Made by a program: the position numbers and the translations under genes. Source: Bacillota bacterium (lineage in GTDB: Bacteria; Bacillota; UBA994; PWPR01). From it: a stretch of 64,000 bases of DNA. Shown piece after piece: positions 36,155 to 46,171 of this stretch. The notes beneath the pieces were generated by a model, which was not told the DNA's origin, did not search any database, and saw only the letters and a program-made list of their open reading frames with translations. Positions within the stretch are counted from its first letter, which is position 1. Every line of letters begins with the position of its first letter. The stretch spans positions 1 through 64,000 of the forward strand of contig JANQLZ010000116.1 in the NCBI GenBank assembly GCA_028280325.1, in the 5' to 3' direction.

Positions 36155-38401
36155 ATGGCTATTGCTGAAGTCGTGGTTAATATCGTTCATAGCGACGTTG
36201 ACCGCCTCTTTGATTACAAGATTCCTTCCAGTTTATCGTCTGTGACAGTTGGCGTTGAAGTACTGATTCCGTTTGGTCACCGACTGTTAACCGGTTTTGT
36301 CGTTGGCCTAAAAGAAACCAGTGAGCTGCAAGAAAACAGACTCAGGGATATTAAAGCTGTTTTACATGATGGTCTGATTCTGTTGAACCGGGATTTGATT
36401 TCATTGGCTAAAAGAATGGCCCAATATTACCTGGTTCCGTTAGCTATGGCCCTTGACTGTGTTGTTCCTGGAGGTTTAAGAGGTTTAGGCCGAAAAGTCA
36501 GCATCAGCAGGCAGCAAATTATCAGCCTTAGTCCAGAATTTGCCAAAGGGTATGGTAATCTCTCAATTCGGGGCAGAAAGCAGATTGAGATTGTCAAATT
36601 GTTAGAGCAGCACGGGACTTTGGAAATTAAGAAATTGCGGAACGCTGCCAATCTAAAAACAGATTCTCCGCTCAAAGCTTTAATAAATAAAAATATTGTC
36701 ATAAAACAGTATCAGGAAGTATTTAGAAGTCCGCTGTCAGATAAAACGATTACCAGTCAGGCAGTCGGCAAGTTGAAGCTTAATCTGTATCAGGCAGCAG
36801 CAGTTGACACTATTTGTCAGAGCCTGATAAACAACAGGTACCAATCATTCCTGTTACATGGGGTGACCGGAAGCGGTAAGACAGAGGTTTATATCAGGTG
36901 CATCGAAAAAGGGATCGCCCAGGGCAAACAGGCAATTATGCTGGTACCTGAAATAACCTTAACTCCCCAAACTATTGATCGTCTGACCCAAAATTTTGGC
37001 TCCAGCATTGCTGTTCTGCACAGCTCGCTGTCCCAAGGTGAGAGGTTTGATGAATGGCGGAGAATAGCCAGTGGTCGGGTAAAGGTTGTAGTAGGAGCCC
37101 GCAGTGCAATTTTTGCACCTCTGGCTGAAATAGGTGTTATAATAATCGATGAGGAACACGAAGCCAATTATAAGCAGCAGGACCATTTAAGGTATGATAC
37201 ACGTCAAATAGCTGAGTGGCGAGCCCAAATGCATCAGGCGGTAGTTGTCTCAGGCAGCGCCACCCCGGCAGTAACCAGTTATTACCGCGCACTGACAGGT
37301 CGGACAAAATTGCTGGTGCTGCCAGATAGAATTACAGCTAATTCATTACCGGAAGTTAATATTGTGGATATGAGACAGGAGCTAAAATCGGGAAACACGG
37401 CGATTTTTAGCAGAGCACTGCAACGGGAGCTAGGCAGCAGGGTACAGGAAAAAGGTGAAAAGGCAATAATCCTGTTAAATAGAAGAGGACATGCCCGGTA
37501 TCTGCAATGTGCGGCCTGCGGCGATGTTCCCCAGTGCCCAAATTGCAATGTTTCACTTACCTATCACTCTTTTGATCGGGCCTTGAAATGCCATTACTGT
37601 GGTGTCAGGCTTCCGGCCGGCAAGACCTGCTTGGTCTGCCAAAGTCCGAATCTGAAGCTGATGGGCAGTGGAACGCAGCAAGTTGAGTTATTCTTAAAAA
37701 AACTGCTGCCCAATGTCGATATAATCAGAATGGATTCGGATACAACCCAGCATAAGAACGCTCACTACCACCTGTTAGAAAGGTTTTGCAGGGCTAAAAC
37801 AGCAATCTTACTGGGCACCCAAATGATAGCTAAGGGCTTGGATATTCCAGAGATAACTCTGGTAGGTGTAGTCGACGCTGATACAGGATTAAATCTACCT
37901 GATTACCGAGCTGATGAGAGAACATTCCAGCTCTTAACTCAGGTAGCCGGTCGGTCAGGACGGGGGAAAATTCCCGGCCAGGTAATTATTCAGACCTACT
38001 CCCCGCAGCATTACAGCATTGTCAATGCCTGCAGGCATGATTATCTGGGTTTCTACCAAAGCGAGATCAAGTATCGGCAGCAGTATCTGTATCCGCCTTT
38101 TAAACTATTAATCAGGGTTGTTTGTGCCCATGAAGAGGAGCGAATTGCGCGCAGAGGCGTATTATTTATTAGCAGGCAATTGCAGCAGGCCGGGGGAGAA
38201 TATACGGTGTTGAACCCCTCTCCTGCACCACTTAACAGAATAAACAATCTGTTCAGATGGCATATAATGATAAAGTATTCAGCAGAATATGCCGTACACG
38301 ACACCCTACTGCAGATTGTTTCAGATTTGCGTAAAAGAAGTACAAAGATTGAGAGGCCTTTGAAAGTGATTATTGATATTGATCCTGAAAATATAATATA
38401 A
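36155..38401 (+). CDS. priA: Primosomal replication restart helicase PriA
   Basis: A 748-aa superfamily 2 helicase that reloads the replisome at stalled forks. Order: N-terminal 3'-DNA-binding domain (DRLFDYKIP), Walker A HGVTGSGKTEVYI, DEEH box in IIIDEEHEANYKQ, then paired zinc motifs (CAACGDVPQCPNC and CHYCGVRLPAGKTCLVC) and motifs V-VI (GTQMIAKGLDIP, QVAGRSGRG). The frame extends to TTG 36125; ATG 36155 has AGGGAGGG 6 nt upstream and is preferred over ATG 36149. def follows after 14 bp. Confidence 0.95.
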   Translation: MAIAEVVVNIVHSDVDRLFDYKIPSSLSSVTVGVEVLIPFGHRLLTGFVVGLKETSELQENRLRDIKAVLHDGLILLNRDLISLAKRMAQYYLVPLAMALDCVVPGGLRGLGRKVSISRQQIISLSPEFAKGYGNLSIRGRKQIEIVKLLEQHGTLEIKKLRNAANLKTDSPLKALINKNIVIKQYQEVFRSPLSDKTITSQAVGKLKLNLYQAAAVDTICQSLINNRYQSFLLHGVTGSGKTEVYIRCIEKGIAQGKQAIMLVPEITLTPQTIDRLTQNFGSSIAVLHSSLSQGERFDEWRRIASGRVKVVVGARSAIFAPLAEIGVIIIDEEHEANYKQQDHLRYDTRQIAEWRAQMHQAVVVSGSATPAVTSYYRALTGRTKLLVLPDRITANSLPEVNIVDMRQELKSGNTAIFSRALQRELGSRVQEKGEKAIILLNRRGHARYLQCAACGDVPQCPNCNVSLTYHSFDRALKCHYCGVRLPAGKTCLVCQSPNLKLMGSGTQQVELFLKKLLPNVDIIRMDSDTTQHKNAHYHLLERFCRAKTAILLGTQMIAKGLDIPEITLVGVVDADTGLNLPDYRADERTFQLLTQVAGRSGRGKIPGQVIIQTYSPQHYSIVNACRHDYLGFYQSEIKYRQQYLYPPFKLLIRVVCAHEEERIARRGVLFISRQLQQAGGEYTVLNPSPAPLNRINNLFRWHIMIKYSAEYAVHDTLLQIVSDLRKRSTKIERPLKVIIDIDPENII

Positions 38402-38415
38402 GGAGATGATAAACG

Positions 38416-38919
38416 ATGGCTTTTCGTGAAGTTAGGACCAGAAAAGATTCTGTTCTGCTGAAAAAGGCACTTCCAGTTAAAAGGTTTGGGGCTTGGTTAA
38501 TCAGACTGTTAGATGATATGGAAGAAACCATGTCCTTAGCTGACGGAGTAGGTTTAGCGGCCCCGCAGGTGGGTATTAGCAAAAGAGTAATCGTAATTAT
38601 GGAAGAAGAAAGGAATCTGCGGTTAATTAACCCGGAAATTATAAGTTTAGAAGGTGAATCAGTAGATATTGAGGGCTGTTTAAGCGTTCCTGAATTTTTA
38701 GGTAAAGTAAAGAGGGCTGAAAAGGTGGTAGTTAAAGCCTTGAATGAGTATGGTAAAGAGATAACTATTGAAGCAGAGGGGCGGTTAGCACGGGCGCTGC
38801 AACATGAAATTGACCATTTGGATGGCGTATTATTTATAGATAAGGCCATTGAAATATACAGCAACAATCCGCTTCCCAATATTGAGGCAGTAGAATTAAT
38901 AGAAGGAAATCTAGAATGA
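38416..38919 (+). CDS. def: Peptide deformylase
   Basis: A 167-aa metallohydrolase that removes the formyl group from nascent proteins. All three motifs are intact: GVGLAAPQVG, EGCLSVPE with the metal-binding Cys, and QHEIDHLDG with the two metal histidines and the catalytic Glu. The N-terminal region is slightly unusual (EVRTRKDSVLLKKALPVKRF) relative to the family's common RXXGDPVLR. The stop overlaps the fmt start by 4 bases, giving tight coupling of deformylase and formyltransferase. Confidence 0.95.
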   Translation: MAFREVRTRKDSVLLKKALPVKRFGAWLIRLLDDMEETMSLADGVGLAAPQVGISKRVIVIMEEERNLRLINPEIISLEGESVDIEGCLSVPEFLGKVKRAEKVVVKALNEYGKEITIEAEGRLARALQHEIDHLDGVLFIDKAIEIYSNNPLPNIEAVELIEGNLE

Positions 38920-39854
38920 GAATAATTTTTATGGGTACCCCTGAGTTTGCGGTGCCTTGCCTGGAAGCATTGCTTGATGAGCATGAGGTGGTGACTGTAG
39001 TTTCTCAGCCAGATAAGGCTCAGGGGCGAGGAAGAAAAATTACGGCTACACCCGTCAAAAAGTTTGCTCAGGAACACGATTTGGTAGTAATTCAACCAGA
39101 AAACATTAATTGCAGTGATGCCGTGGAGTTTCTCCACGGCCTTCAACCTGATGTGCTGGTAGTAGTGGCCTACGGTCAGCTTTTAAAGAGAAAAGTATTA
39201 AACTTAGCCAAGTGGGGGGCCATCAACGTTCACGCTTCATTATTGCCAAAACTGAGGGGTGGTGCTCCGATTCATCGAGCCTTGATGAACGGTGATAAAG
39301 AATCCGGGATTACAATTATGAAGATTGAGCCTAAATTAGACAGTGGCCCTATCTTAATGCAAAAAGCGGTGCAAATTGATGTAGATGAAACCCTGGCCTC
39401 TTTGCATAACAGGCTGGCCAGCTTAGGGGCTGAAATGCTGTTAGAAACCCTGCAGCGGATCGATGAGATTATTCCGCAAGCTCAAAAGCATGCTGAGGCA
39501 ACTTATGCATCTTTAATAACTAAACAGGACCGGATTATTGACTGGTCAAAATCTGCTGAGCAAACCTTTAATCAGATCAGAGGGTTGAATCCCTGGCCAA
39601 CTGCTTTTACGTATTACCGTGGCAAGCAAATCCAAATTTGGGAATCAAAAAAAATTAATCAAAAAGAGTTAAAAAAAATGGCTTTTGGGCAAATAATAGA
39701 TATAACACCTGATGGCCCGGTTGTCTTATGTGGAAACAATGCTGTTGTTTTAACCAGAGTACAGCCTGCCGGCAAGCGCAAGATGACTGGCAGTGAGTTT
39801 TGCCGCGGCTATCGGTGTACGACTGATGATATCTTCGGAGAAAGAGAGGAATAA
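38916..39854 (+). CDS. fmt: Methionyl-tRNA formyltransferase
   Basis: A 312-aa enzyme that formylates initiator Met-tRNA using 10-formyl-THF. Seen: MGTPEFAVPCLEALL, the catalytic-site stretch INVHASLLPKLRGGAPI (Asn, His) and GITIMKIEPKLDSGPIL with the catalytic Asp. The C-terminal oligonucleotide-binding domain has the RGLNPWPTAFT block. The operon continues with the zinc protease 5 bp downstream. Confidence 0.96.
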   Translation: MRIIFMGTPEFAVPCLEALLDEHEVVTVVSQPDKAQGRGRKITATPVKKFAQEHDLVVIQPENINCSDAVEFLHGLQPDVLVVVAYGQLLKRKVLNLAKWGAINVHASLLPKLRGGAPIHRALMNGDKESGITIMKIEPKLDSGPILMQKAVQIDVDETLASLHNRLASLGAEMLLETLQRIDEIIPQAQKHAEATYASLITKQDRIIDWSKSAEQTFNQIRGLNPWPTAFTYYRGKQIQIWESKKINQKELKKMAFGQIIDITPDGPVVLCGNNAVVLTRVQPAGKRKMTGSEFCRGYRCTTDDIFGEREE

Positions 39855-39859
39855 AATAC

Positions 39860-40537
39860 ATGTTTTATAGCTCTTATTTTGTTTACATCTTACCAGCTTT
39901 AATATTAGCGATGTTTGCTCAATCCAGAATCAGATCTGCTTATGCTAAATACTCTCAGGTGCGAACCAGGTCGGGCTTAACCGGAGCTGAGGTAGCTCAA
40001 AAGATCATGCGTAATGCCGGAATCACTGATGTTGGGGTTGAGCTAAGTAAAGGACGACTGTCTGATCATTTCGACCCGCGTTCCAAGGTAGTGCGCTTGT
40101 CTTCTGAGGTGTATCATGGCAATTCAGTAGCTGCCTTTGGCATAGCCGCTCACGAGGTGGGGCATGTTCTGCAGCATCAGAGAGGTTATGCCCCGATTCA
40201 AATTCGGAATGGAATTTTGCCTGTGGTTCAGCTGGGTTCAGGAGCAGCCATGCCGTTGTTTATTGTTGGGCTGTTGTTTAATTCAGGATTAATGCTTAAT
40301 ATTGGCATTATCCTGTTCAGCGCGGTGGTCGTATTCCACTTTGTTACTCTCCCGGTGGAGTTTAATGCCAGTAACAGAGCAATAGCTGTTTTAGAAGGTG
40401 AAGGATATCTGCAGCCCCAGGAGATTCAGGGAGTAAAAAAGGTTTTGAGAGCAGCTGCATTCACTTATGTAGCTTCAGCGATTATGGCTGTAGCTCAGCT
40501 GTTAAGACTATTGGCGCTTTCTTCCAGGAGACGCTGA
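39860..40537 (+). CDS. YugP-family zinc metallopeptidase
   Basis: A 225-aa membrane protein of the neutral zinc metallopeptidase family (DUF/YugP). The zinc motif HEVGH (AAHEVGHVLQH) is in the first half, after an N-terminal helix and a DHFDPRSKVVRLS segment; further helices follow, with LPVEFNASNRAIAVL. Function unknown, conserved at this spot in Clostridia between fmt and rsmB. It overlaps rsmB by one base. Confidence 0.92.
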   Translation: MFYSSYFVYILPALILAMFAQSRIRSAYAKYSQVRTRSGLTGAEVAQKIMRNAGITDVGVELSKGRLSDHFDPRSKVVRLSSEVYHGNSVAAFGIAAHEVGHVLQHQRGYAPIQIRNGILPVVQLGSGAAMPLFIVGLLFNSGLMLNIGIILFSAVVVFHFVTLPVEFNASNRAIAVLEGEGYLQPQEIQGVKKVLRAAAFTYVASAIMAVAQLLRLLALSSRRR

Positions 40538-41835
40538 TGAGCAAAAAAAATAATGTCAGAGATATTGCCTTAGATGTGCTGTTGCAGTGCGAGCAACGGC
40601 ACATCTTTGTCAATTTGGCTTTAAAAAATGATCGAAATTTTAACAAATTGAAAGCAATAGATAAAGCTTTTGGATATCGGCTGATCTACGGGGTGCTGCA
40701 AAACAGGCTGCTGATAGATTATCAGATCTCCAGATATTTGAAAGATACCACCAAAAAGATCCATCCAGTTGTTAAAAATATTCTCAGGCTGGCTGGATAT
40801 CAGCTTTTAATGATGGACAAAGTCCCAGCTCATGCTGTCTGCAATGAGTCAGTTAAGCAGTGTAAAAGCAGAGGGTTTAGCGGAATGGCCAGTTTTGTCA
40901 ATGCCATTACCCGTAAACTGGCAACAGCTCAGACTGGCCTGCACCTACCGCCAGAGAGTAAAAATCAGCTGGACTTTCTGACAATAAAGTATTCCCATCC
41001 CCCATGGCTGGTTAAAAAATGGCTGGCTGATAGAGGGTCAATCGTTACCCAGAAAATTTTAAAGGCCAATAATAAAATTGTTCCGCCTGCTATCAGGATT
41101 AATCCTGCCAAAACTAATATTGATCAGATCACTGAGCAGCTGACCAGCAATGGTCTCACTGTTACCAAAGGAAAACTGGAACCAAAACTCAGTCTCTATC
41201 TGGCAGGTGGTGGGGATATTACCGCAACTGAGCAGTTTCAACAGGGCCAGATCACCATTCAAGACGAAGGTGCTGTTCATGCAGTTACCAGGCTGCAGGT
41301 GGCTCCAGGTATGCGGGTGCTGGATATGTGCAGCGCTCCAGGGGGTAAGGCAGCCCTGATCAGTAATTTAATCAGAAATACAGGAGAGATTTTGGCTGTC
41401 GACATTCATCAGCATCGTCTAAATTTAATCCGGGAAGTCAGCCAAAGAATGGAGGCCACTAATATTCGGCCCCTGTTAGCAGATGCAACTGAACTGGACT
41501 TTAAAGAAGTAGGGCTATTCGACAGAATACTGTTGGACGCTCCCTGTACTGGTTTAGGTACCCTGAGGACTAAACCAGAGATAAGATGGTACCGCCAATA
41601 CCCTGATATTGAGGCAGCAGCAGCGCTGCAAACCAGATTATTATCAACGGCTGCTACCTTGTTAAAACCTGATGGCCTGATGGTTTACTGCACCTGCTCT
41701 AATGAAAAAGAAGAAACATCGCACATTGTTAAAAAATGTGCTAAACTTAGCTTGGTAAGTGAAGAGCAACTGCTGCCGTTCCAGTATGGCACAGAAGGGT
41801 TTTATATAGCTGTATTGACCAGCAGCAGCTGTTAA
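40537..41835 (+). CDS. rsmB: 16S rRNA m5C967 methyltransferase RsmB
   Basis: A 432-aa protein: an N-terminal NusB-like RNA-binding domain (about 1-150) and a SAM methyltransferase domain with QDEGAVHAVTRL, MCSAPGGKAALI (SAM loop), LLDAPCTGLGTLR and the catalytic-cysteine motif VYCTCSNEKEE. Both catalytic cysteines (PC and TC) are intact. rlmN follows after 12 bp. Confidence 0.94.
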   Translation: MSKKNNVRDIALDVLLQCEQRHIFVNLALKNDRNFNKLKAIDKAFGYRLIYGVLQNRLLIDYQISRYLKDTTKKIHPVVKNILRLAGYQLLMMDKVPAHAVCNESVKQCKSRGFSGMASFVNAITRKLATAQTGLHLPPESKNQLDFLTIKYSHPPWLVKKWLADRGSIVTQKILKANNKIVPPAIRINPAKTNIDQITEQLTSNGLTVTKGKLEPKLSLYLAGGGDITATEQFQQGQITIQDEGAVHAVTRLQVAPGMRVLDMCSAPGGKAALISNLIRNTGEILAVDIHQHRLNLIREVSQRMEATNIRPLLADATELDFKEVGLFDRILLDAPCTGLGTLRTKPEIRWYRQYPDIEAAAALQTRLLSTAATLLKPDGLMVYCTCSNEKEETSHIVKKCAKLSLVSEEQLLPFQYGTEGFYIAVLTSSSC

Positions 41836-41847
41836 AGTGGGGATAAT

Positions 41848-42876
41848 GTGAGAAAAAGCTTATTAGAATACAATCGTCAAGAACTTAATACCCTGTTTCA
41901 AGAGCTTTCCCAGCCGCAGTTTCGGACCCGGCAGTTACGGGAATGGCTGGTTGATAAGTATTGCAGTGATTTTTCCAAAATGATTAATCTACCACGTCAG
42001 CTGAGAGAAATACTATCATCGCAGTACCAGGCTTATCCCTTAGAGATTTCCACTATCCAGCGTTCAAAAGACAAAAATACCATAAAATTTGCTGCTGGCA
42101 CCCTTGATAATCAAATCATTGAAGTGGTATTGTTAAAGTACAGCTATGGCTATAGTGTCTGTCTGTCTACCCAGATCGGCTGTGCCATGGGTTGTGTATT
42201 TTGTGCCTCTGCCCGTGGCGGCCTGGTACGGAATTGTACTGCTAATGAAATGCTGGCTCAGGTCTTGTTGGCTGAGCAGCTTGTTGGGGGAAGGATAGGC
42301 CGGGTAGTCTTAATGGGTATGGGTGAACCCCTTCTTAACTATGACCAGGTGGTTGAGTTTCTCCGTTTGTGCCAGGATCAGGATTTCGGGTTAGGTTTGG
42401 GATTGCGCCACGTGACTATCTCAACCTGTGGTATAGTTCCCAAGATAAAGCAGCTGGCCCATGAGAGGATGCCGGTTACTTTAGCTTTGTCCCTGCATGC
42501 TCCAAATGATCATATTAGAAAAAAAATATTGCCCGTTGCTCAAAATTATTCTTTGGATGAAGTGTTAGATGCCTGTCGATACTTTTTTCAAAAAACCGAT
42601 CGGCGGGTCTCCTGTGAATATATCTTAATTAAGGATGTCAATGACTCAAGATCATGTGCAAAACAGCTGGCAGAGCTGTTGAAAAATGAGCAAATGCATA
42701 TTAACCTTATTCCCTATAACCCGGTTGACTTTCTGGATTGGCAGGCTCCTTCCCGCAAACAGATAGAGCTATTTGCTGATATACTGCGGAAGGCTAAACT
42801 GGCTGTAACTGTCAGGAGGCAATTGGGAAACGATATTGATGCAGCTTGTGGTCAGCTGCGTAGAAGAGAGCAATAG
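41848..42876 (+). CDS. rlmN: Dual-specificity 23S rRNA/tRNA m2A methyltransferase RlmN
   Basis: A 342-aa radical-SAM enzyme methylating A2503 of 23S rRNA and A37 of some tRNAs. The iron-sulfur motif C-x3-C-x2-C is seen in IGCAMGCVFCASARGG; also VLMGMGEPLLNYD, STCGIVPKI and the C-terminal methyl-carrying cysteine region GNDIDAACGQL. The start is GTG 41848. This is RlmN rather than Cfr by length and neighbours. Confidence 0.95.
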   Translation: MRKSLLEYNRQELNTLFQELSQPQFRTRQLREWLVDKYCSDFSKMINLPRQLREILSSQYQAYPLEISTIQRSKDKNTIKFAAGTLDNQIIEVVLLKYSYGYSVCLSTQIGCAMGCVFCASARGGLVRNCTANEMLAQVLLAEQLVGGRIGRVVLMGMGEPLLNYDQVVEFLRLCQDQDFGLGLGLRHVTISTCGIVPKIKQLAHERMPVTLALSLHAPNDHIRKKILPVAQNYSLDEVLDACRYFFQKTDRRVSCEYILIKDVNDSRSCAKQLAELLKNEQMHINLIPYNPVDFLDWQAPSRKQIELFADILRKAKLAVTVRRQLGNDIDAACGQLRRREQ

Positions 42877-42891
42877 TGAGGTGGATGAAAC

Positions 42892-43635
42892 ATGGCTCTG
42901 CGGATACATAAAGTTACTGATGTTGGACTTGTCAGAGAGAATAATGAGGACAGTATTAAAACCTTTACTTTCTCTCACTGTGGAAGAGATATTTTTTGTT
43001 TAGCTGTGGCCGACGGGGTAGGCGGCCATCAGGCCGGTGATGTTGCCAGTAAGCTGGCAGTATTGAAACTTGAGGAATTACTAAAACAAGAGGCCTGCCC
43101 GGAAGAATTGGATAAACTGCTATACCGGATAATAAAAAAAATAAATAAATACGTTTATCGGCAATCACAGCTGCATCAAAATTACGACGGAATGGGTACG
43201 ACATTGACAGTAGCTTTAATTGACAGCAAAGAGTTGATAATTGGGCATGTTGGTGACAGCCGAGCCTATCAATATAGTGATAATGTCTTGAAGTGCATTA
43301 CCAGCGACCACTCTTTAGTAGGTGAATTGGTCAAAAATGGCCAGCTCAGCAGAGAGGAAGCGCGCAATCACCCGCGCCGCAACATTATTCTGCAGGCCAT
43401 AGGACTGGAGGAAGACGTTGAGGTAGATATATATACCGAGAAATTTGGCGAGTTAGATATCCTGCTGTTGTGTACAGATGGCTTAAGTGATTTAGTTAGT
43501 GAGAGTGAGATTTTAAATATTTTTAATGGGGGTAGTGATCAAAGGGAGATATTATCAACACTTAAAGATATGGCAGTATCTCGGGGAGCACATGACAATT
43601 TTAGCATCATTACTGCACATCGAGTCGGGGAGTGA
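42892..43635 (+). CDS. PP2C-family serine/threonine phosphatase (PrpC/Stp type)
   Basis: A 247-aa metal-dependent phosphatase with the family metal-site motifs VGLVRENNEDS, VADGVGGHQAGDVAS, GMGTTLTVALI, GHVGDSRAY, CTDGLSDLV and DNFSIITA. It reverses phosphorylation by the PASTA kinase encoded 6 bp downstream; the pair is standard in Firmicutes and controls cell-wall and translation targets. Confidence 0.95.
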   Translation: MALRIHKVTDVGLVRENNEDSIKTFTFSHCGRDIFCLAVADGVGGHQAGDVASKLAVLKLEELLKQEACPEELDKLLYRIIKKINKYVYRQSQLHQNYDGMGTTLTVALIDSKELIIGHVGDSRAYQYSDNVLKCITSDHSLVGELVKNGQLSREEARNHPRRNIILQAIGLEEDVEVDIYTEKFGELDILLLCTDGLSDLVSESEILNIFNGGSDQREILSTLKDMAVSRGAHDNFSIITAHRVGE

Positions 43636-43641
43636 GTTTGA

Positions 43642-45276
43642 ATGATCGGCAAACTGTTAAATAATAGATATCTGATTGAAGAAAGAATTGGCAGTGGGGG
43701 CATGGCCACAGTGTATAAAGCCATGGATCAACTACTGGACAGGGTAGTAGCCATCAAAGTCCTTAACCAGGATGATTTACATGATGAGGATTCAATCAGA
43801 AAATTTCGAAGAGAAGCCCGAGCAGCTGGTAGTTTATCACATTACAATATAGTAGGGGTTTATGATGTCGGTCAACAGGACGATATCCATTATATTGTAA
43901 TGGAACTGGTTGTGGGCAAAACCCTGAAAGAATACATTAAGCAGCAGGGCAAATTGCTTACCAGCGATGCGCTGAATATTGCTATCCAAATTTGTGATGC
44001 TCTCAGACATGCGCATAATAACGGGGTAATTCATCGAGATATCAAACCTCAGAACATCATCCTGTCTAAAGACAAAAACATTAAGGTAGCAGATTTTGGG
44101 ATAGCCCGGGCGGTCAGCTCCGATACTTTGACCAAGAGTAAGGATATATATGGATCAGTGCGCTACTTTTCACCGGAACAAGCCAGCGGAGATACAGTTG
44201 GTGTAAAATCAGATATGTACAGTTTGGGGATTGTCATTTACGAAATGCTGAGCGGCAGGCTGCCGTTTAACGGAGATACCCCTATTGCCTGGGCCATGAA
44301 GCATATTAATGACGATCCAATTGAACTTTCAGAAATCGATCCGAATATACCTAAATCCTTATCTGATATTGTGCAAAAGACTATTCAAAAAGACCCTGAT
44401 GACAGGTTTGAAAACATAGATGAACTGAGAGATTCATTGCAAAAATTTAAGGAAGGATTGCCGGTTGAAATTGAAATGGTGAAGAAAAAACAAACTATCT
44501 CCAGACATACGAAGCGATCTGCAGCTAAGAAACCATCTAAGGTTAAAGCAAACTCCAAAAAGCGGATAATCACGATTGTTGCTGTTGCGGCAGTACTTTT
44601 GCTAGTAGGTGGCTATTTTGGTTTTACCTGGATCAGGGAGTATCTGGATGTTCCTGAAATCACTGTCCCTGATGTCACTGAGCTGCATTTGCAGGTGGCC
44701 AAAGCCAAATTCGAAGAGCTTGGTCTGAAGGTCGATGTCGTTGCTACCCGCAACCATCCGACAATAGCTGCAAATCATGTTATTAGTCAAAGCCCGGTTG
44801 GAGGTAATAAAGTTAAAAAAGGAAGAACTATCGAAGTGATCCTAAGCGAGGGGCTGGAATTTGGCCAAGTGCCGGATGTAATCGGCTTATCCAAAAATGA
44901 GGCTGAGGTTACCCTGTTCAATGCCGGGTACCTGCTGGGTGATATATTTGAGGAACATAGTGATACTGTAGCTGTCGGTGATGTCATAAATCAGAACCCC
45001 CGACCAGGAACAGAAGTGAAAACAAACACAGCAGTTGATTTAGTTATCAGCAAAGGAAAGAAGCAGACTAATGTAGAAATGCCTCAGTTGGTAGGCTTAA
45101 CTTCACAAATAGCAATGCAGACCATTGTTGATAATCAACTGGCCGTTGGGGCGATAACTGAGGAACGCTCCACTGAGCCAGCTGGAGTTGTTATTTCCCA
45201 GGAGATTGAGAAGGGGACAACAGTGGATATTGGTACTGAAATAAATTTTGTGGTGAGCAATGGCAGAACACCATAA
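43642..45276 (+). CDS. prkC: PASTA-domain serine/threonine protein kinase PrkC
   Basis: A 544-aa membrane kinase. N-terminal kinase domain (about 10-270) with GSGGMATVYKA, VVAIKVL (ATP lysine), VIHRDIKPQNI (catalytic loop) and VADFGIAR; a basic juxtamembrane region; one membrane helix (about 310-331); then three extracellular PASTA domains starting near ITVPDVTELH, GQVPDVIGLS and VEMPQLVGLT. PASTA domains of PrkC bind muropeptides and in Bacillus spores trigger germination. It lies between its phosphatase and rsgA. Confidence 0.95.
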   Translation: MIGKLLNNRYLIEERIGSGGMATVYKAMDQLLDRVVAIKVLNQDDLHDEDSIRKFRREARAAGSLSHYNIVGVYDVGQQDDIHYIVMELVVGKTLKEYIKQQGKLLTSDALNIAIQICDALRHAHNNGVIHRDIKPQNIILSKDKNIKVADFGIARAVSSDTLTKSKDIYGSVRYFSPEQASGDTVGVKSDMYSLGIVIYEMLSGRLPFNGDTPIAWAMKHINDDPIELSEIDPNIPKSLSDIVQKTIQKDPDDRFENIDELRDSLQKFKEGLPVEIEMVKKKQTISRHTKRSAAKKPSKVKANSKKRIITIVAVAAVLLLVGGYFGFTWIREYLDVPEITVPDVTELHLQVAKAKFEELGLKVDVVATRNHPTIAANHVISQSPVGGNKVKKGRTIEVILSEGLEFGQVPDVIGLSKNEAEVTLFNAGYLLGDIFEEHSDTVAVGDVINQNPRPGTEVKTNTAVDLVISKGKKQTNVEMPQLVGLTSQIAMQTIVDNQLAVGAITEERSTEPAGVVISQEIEKGTTVDIGTEINFVVSNGRTP

Positions 45277-45298
45277 ACCAGGAAAGGTTAGTGTTTGA

Positions 45299-46171
45299 AT
45301 GGCCCAAGGTAGAATTATTAACTCAGTGGCAGGAACCTATACAGTAATAGTTGGTGATAGTACTTTTCAATGCAAACCACGGGGCAGGTTTCGTTTTGAA
45401 GGGATTTCGCCTGTTACTGGCGATCTGGTAGAGATTAAAATTGGACCTGATAGCACTGGAGTCATTGAACAGATTCTACCCAGGAGGAACATCCTGACCA
45501 GGCCAACGATTGCCAATATAGATCAAGTAATAGTTGTTCTCGCACCCCAGCCTAAGCCAAACTTTTATCTGGTCGACAAGGTCTTAATTTCTGCTGAACA
45601 TCTGGAATTAAATTGTGTAGTAGTAGTCAATAAAACAGATTTGGGCGATCAGGTAAAAGACTTTCTGGACTATTATCGAAAGACGAATTACAACCTTTTC
45701 GCTATCTCTGTCCACAGAAAAGAAGGTCTGGAAGAATTAGAACAGGTTTGTCAAGGCCATATCAGTGTTCTGGCTGGTCAATCAGGGGTTGGTAAGTCAT
45801 CTATAATAAATCACTTTTGCCCGGAACTAAACCTGACTACTCAGGAGGTCAGCCCTAAACGTGGTTTTGGCCGTCATACCACTCGCAATGTACGCCTGCT
45901 GCAGCTGCCTGGTGGCGGACTGCTGGCCGATACCCCTGGCTTTAGCAAATTCGATATTGCCAATATTGACAAGGAAAGGCTGGCGGCTCACTTCCCGGAG
46001 ATGGTCGAGTTTCTGGGGCAGTGCCGTTACACAGCTTGTCTGCATAAATCTGAACCGGATTGTGCCGTAATTAAAGCCTTAAGCAATAGTCATATTCATC
46101 AGCAGCGGTACGAAAGTTATCTGGCAGTGCTCAATGATCTGATAGAAAGCGAAAAGAGGAAGTATTCATGA
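45299..46171 (+). CDS. rsgA: Ribosome small-subunit GTPase RsgA
   Basis: A 290-aa circularly permuted GTPase for late 30S assembly. An OB-fold start, GTPase motifs in permuted order (NKTD, then P-loop AGQSGVGKSSIINHF, then DTPGFSKFD), and a C-terminal zinc motif with CRYTACLHKSEPDCAV (Cys-His-Cys). The usual G2 segment GFGRHTTRNV is present. It is co-transcribed with rpe, which overlaps it by 4 bases. Confidence 0.95.
   Translation: MAQGRIINSVAGTYTVIVGDSTFQCKPRGRFRFEGISPVTGDLVEIKIGPDSTGVIEQILPRRNILTRPTIANIDQVIVVLAPQPKPNFYLVDKVLISAEHLELNCVVVVNKTDLGDQVKDFLDYYRKTNYNLFAISVHRKEGLEELEQVCQGHISVLAGQSGVGKSSIINHFCPELNLTTQEVSPKRGFGRHTTRNVRLLQLPGGGLLADTPGFSKFDIANIDKERLAAHFPEMVEFLGQCRYTACLHKSEPDCAVIKALSNSHIHQQRYESYLAVLNDLIESEKRKYS

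Noticed and set aside
38370-39146. 258-aa antisense frame opposite def and fmt
   Set aside because: Both opposite genes are unmistakable and the antisense protein shows no recognisable domain or start signal.
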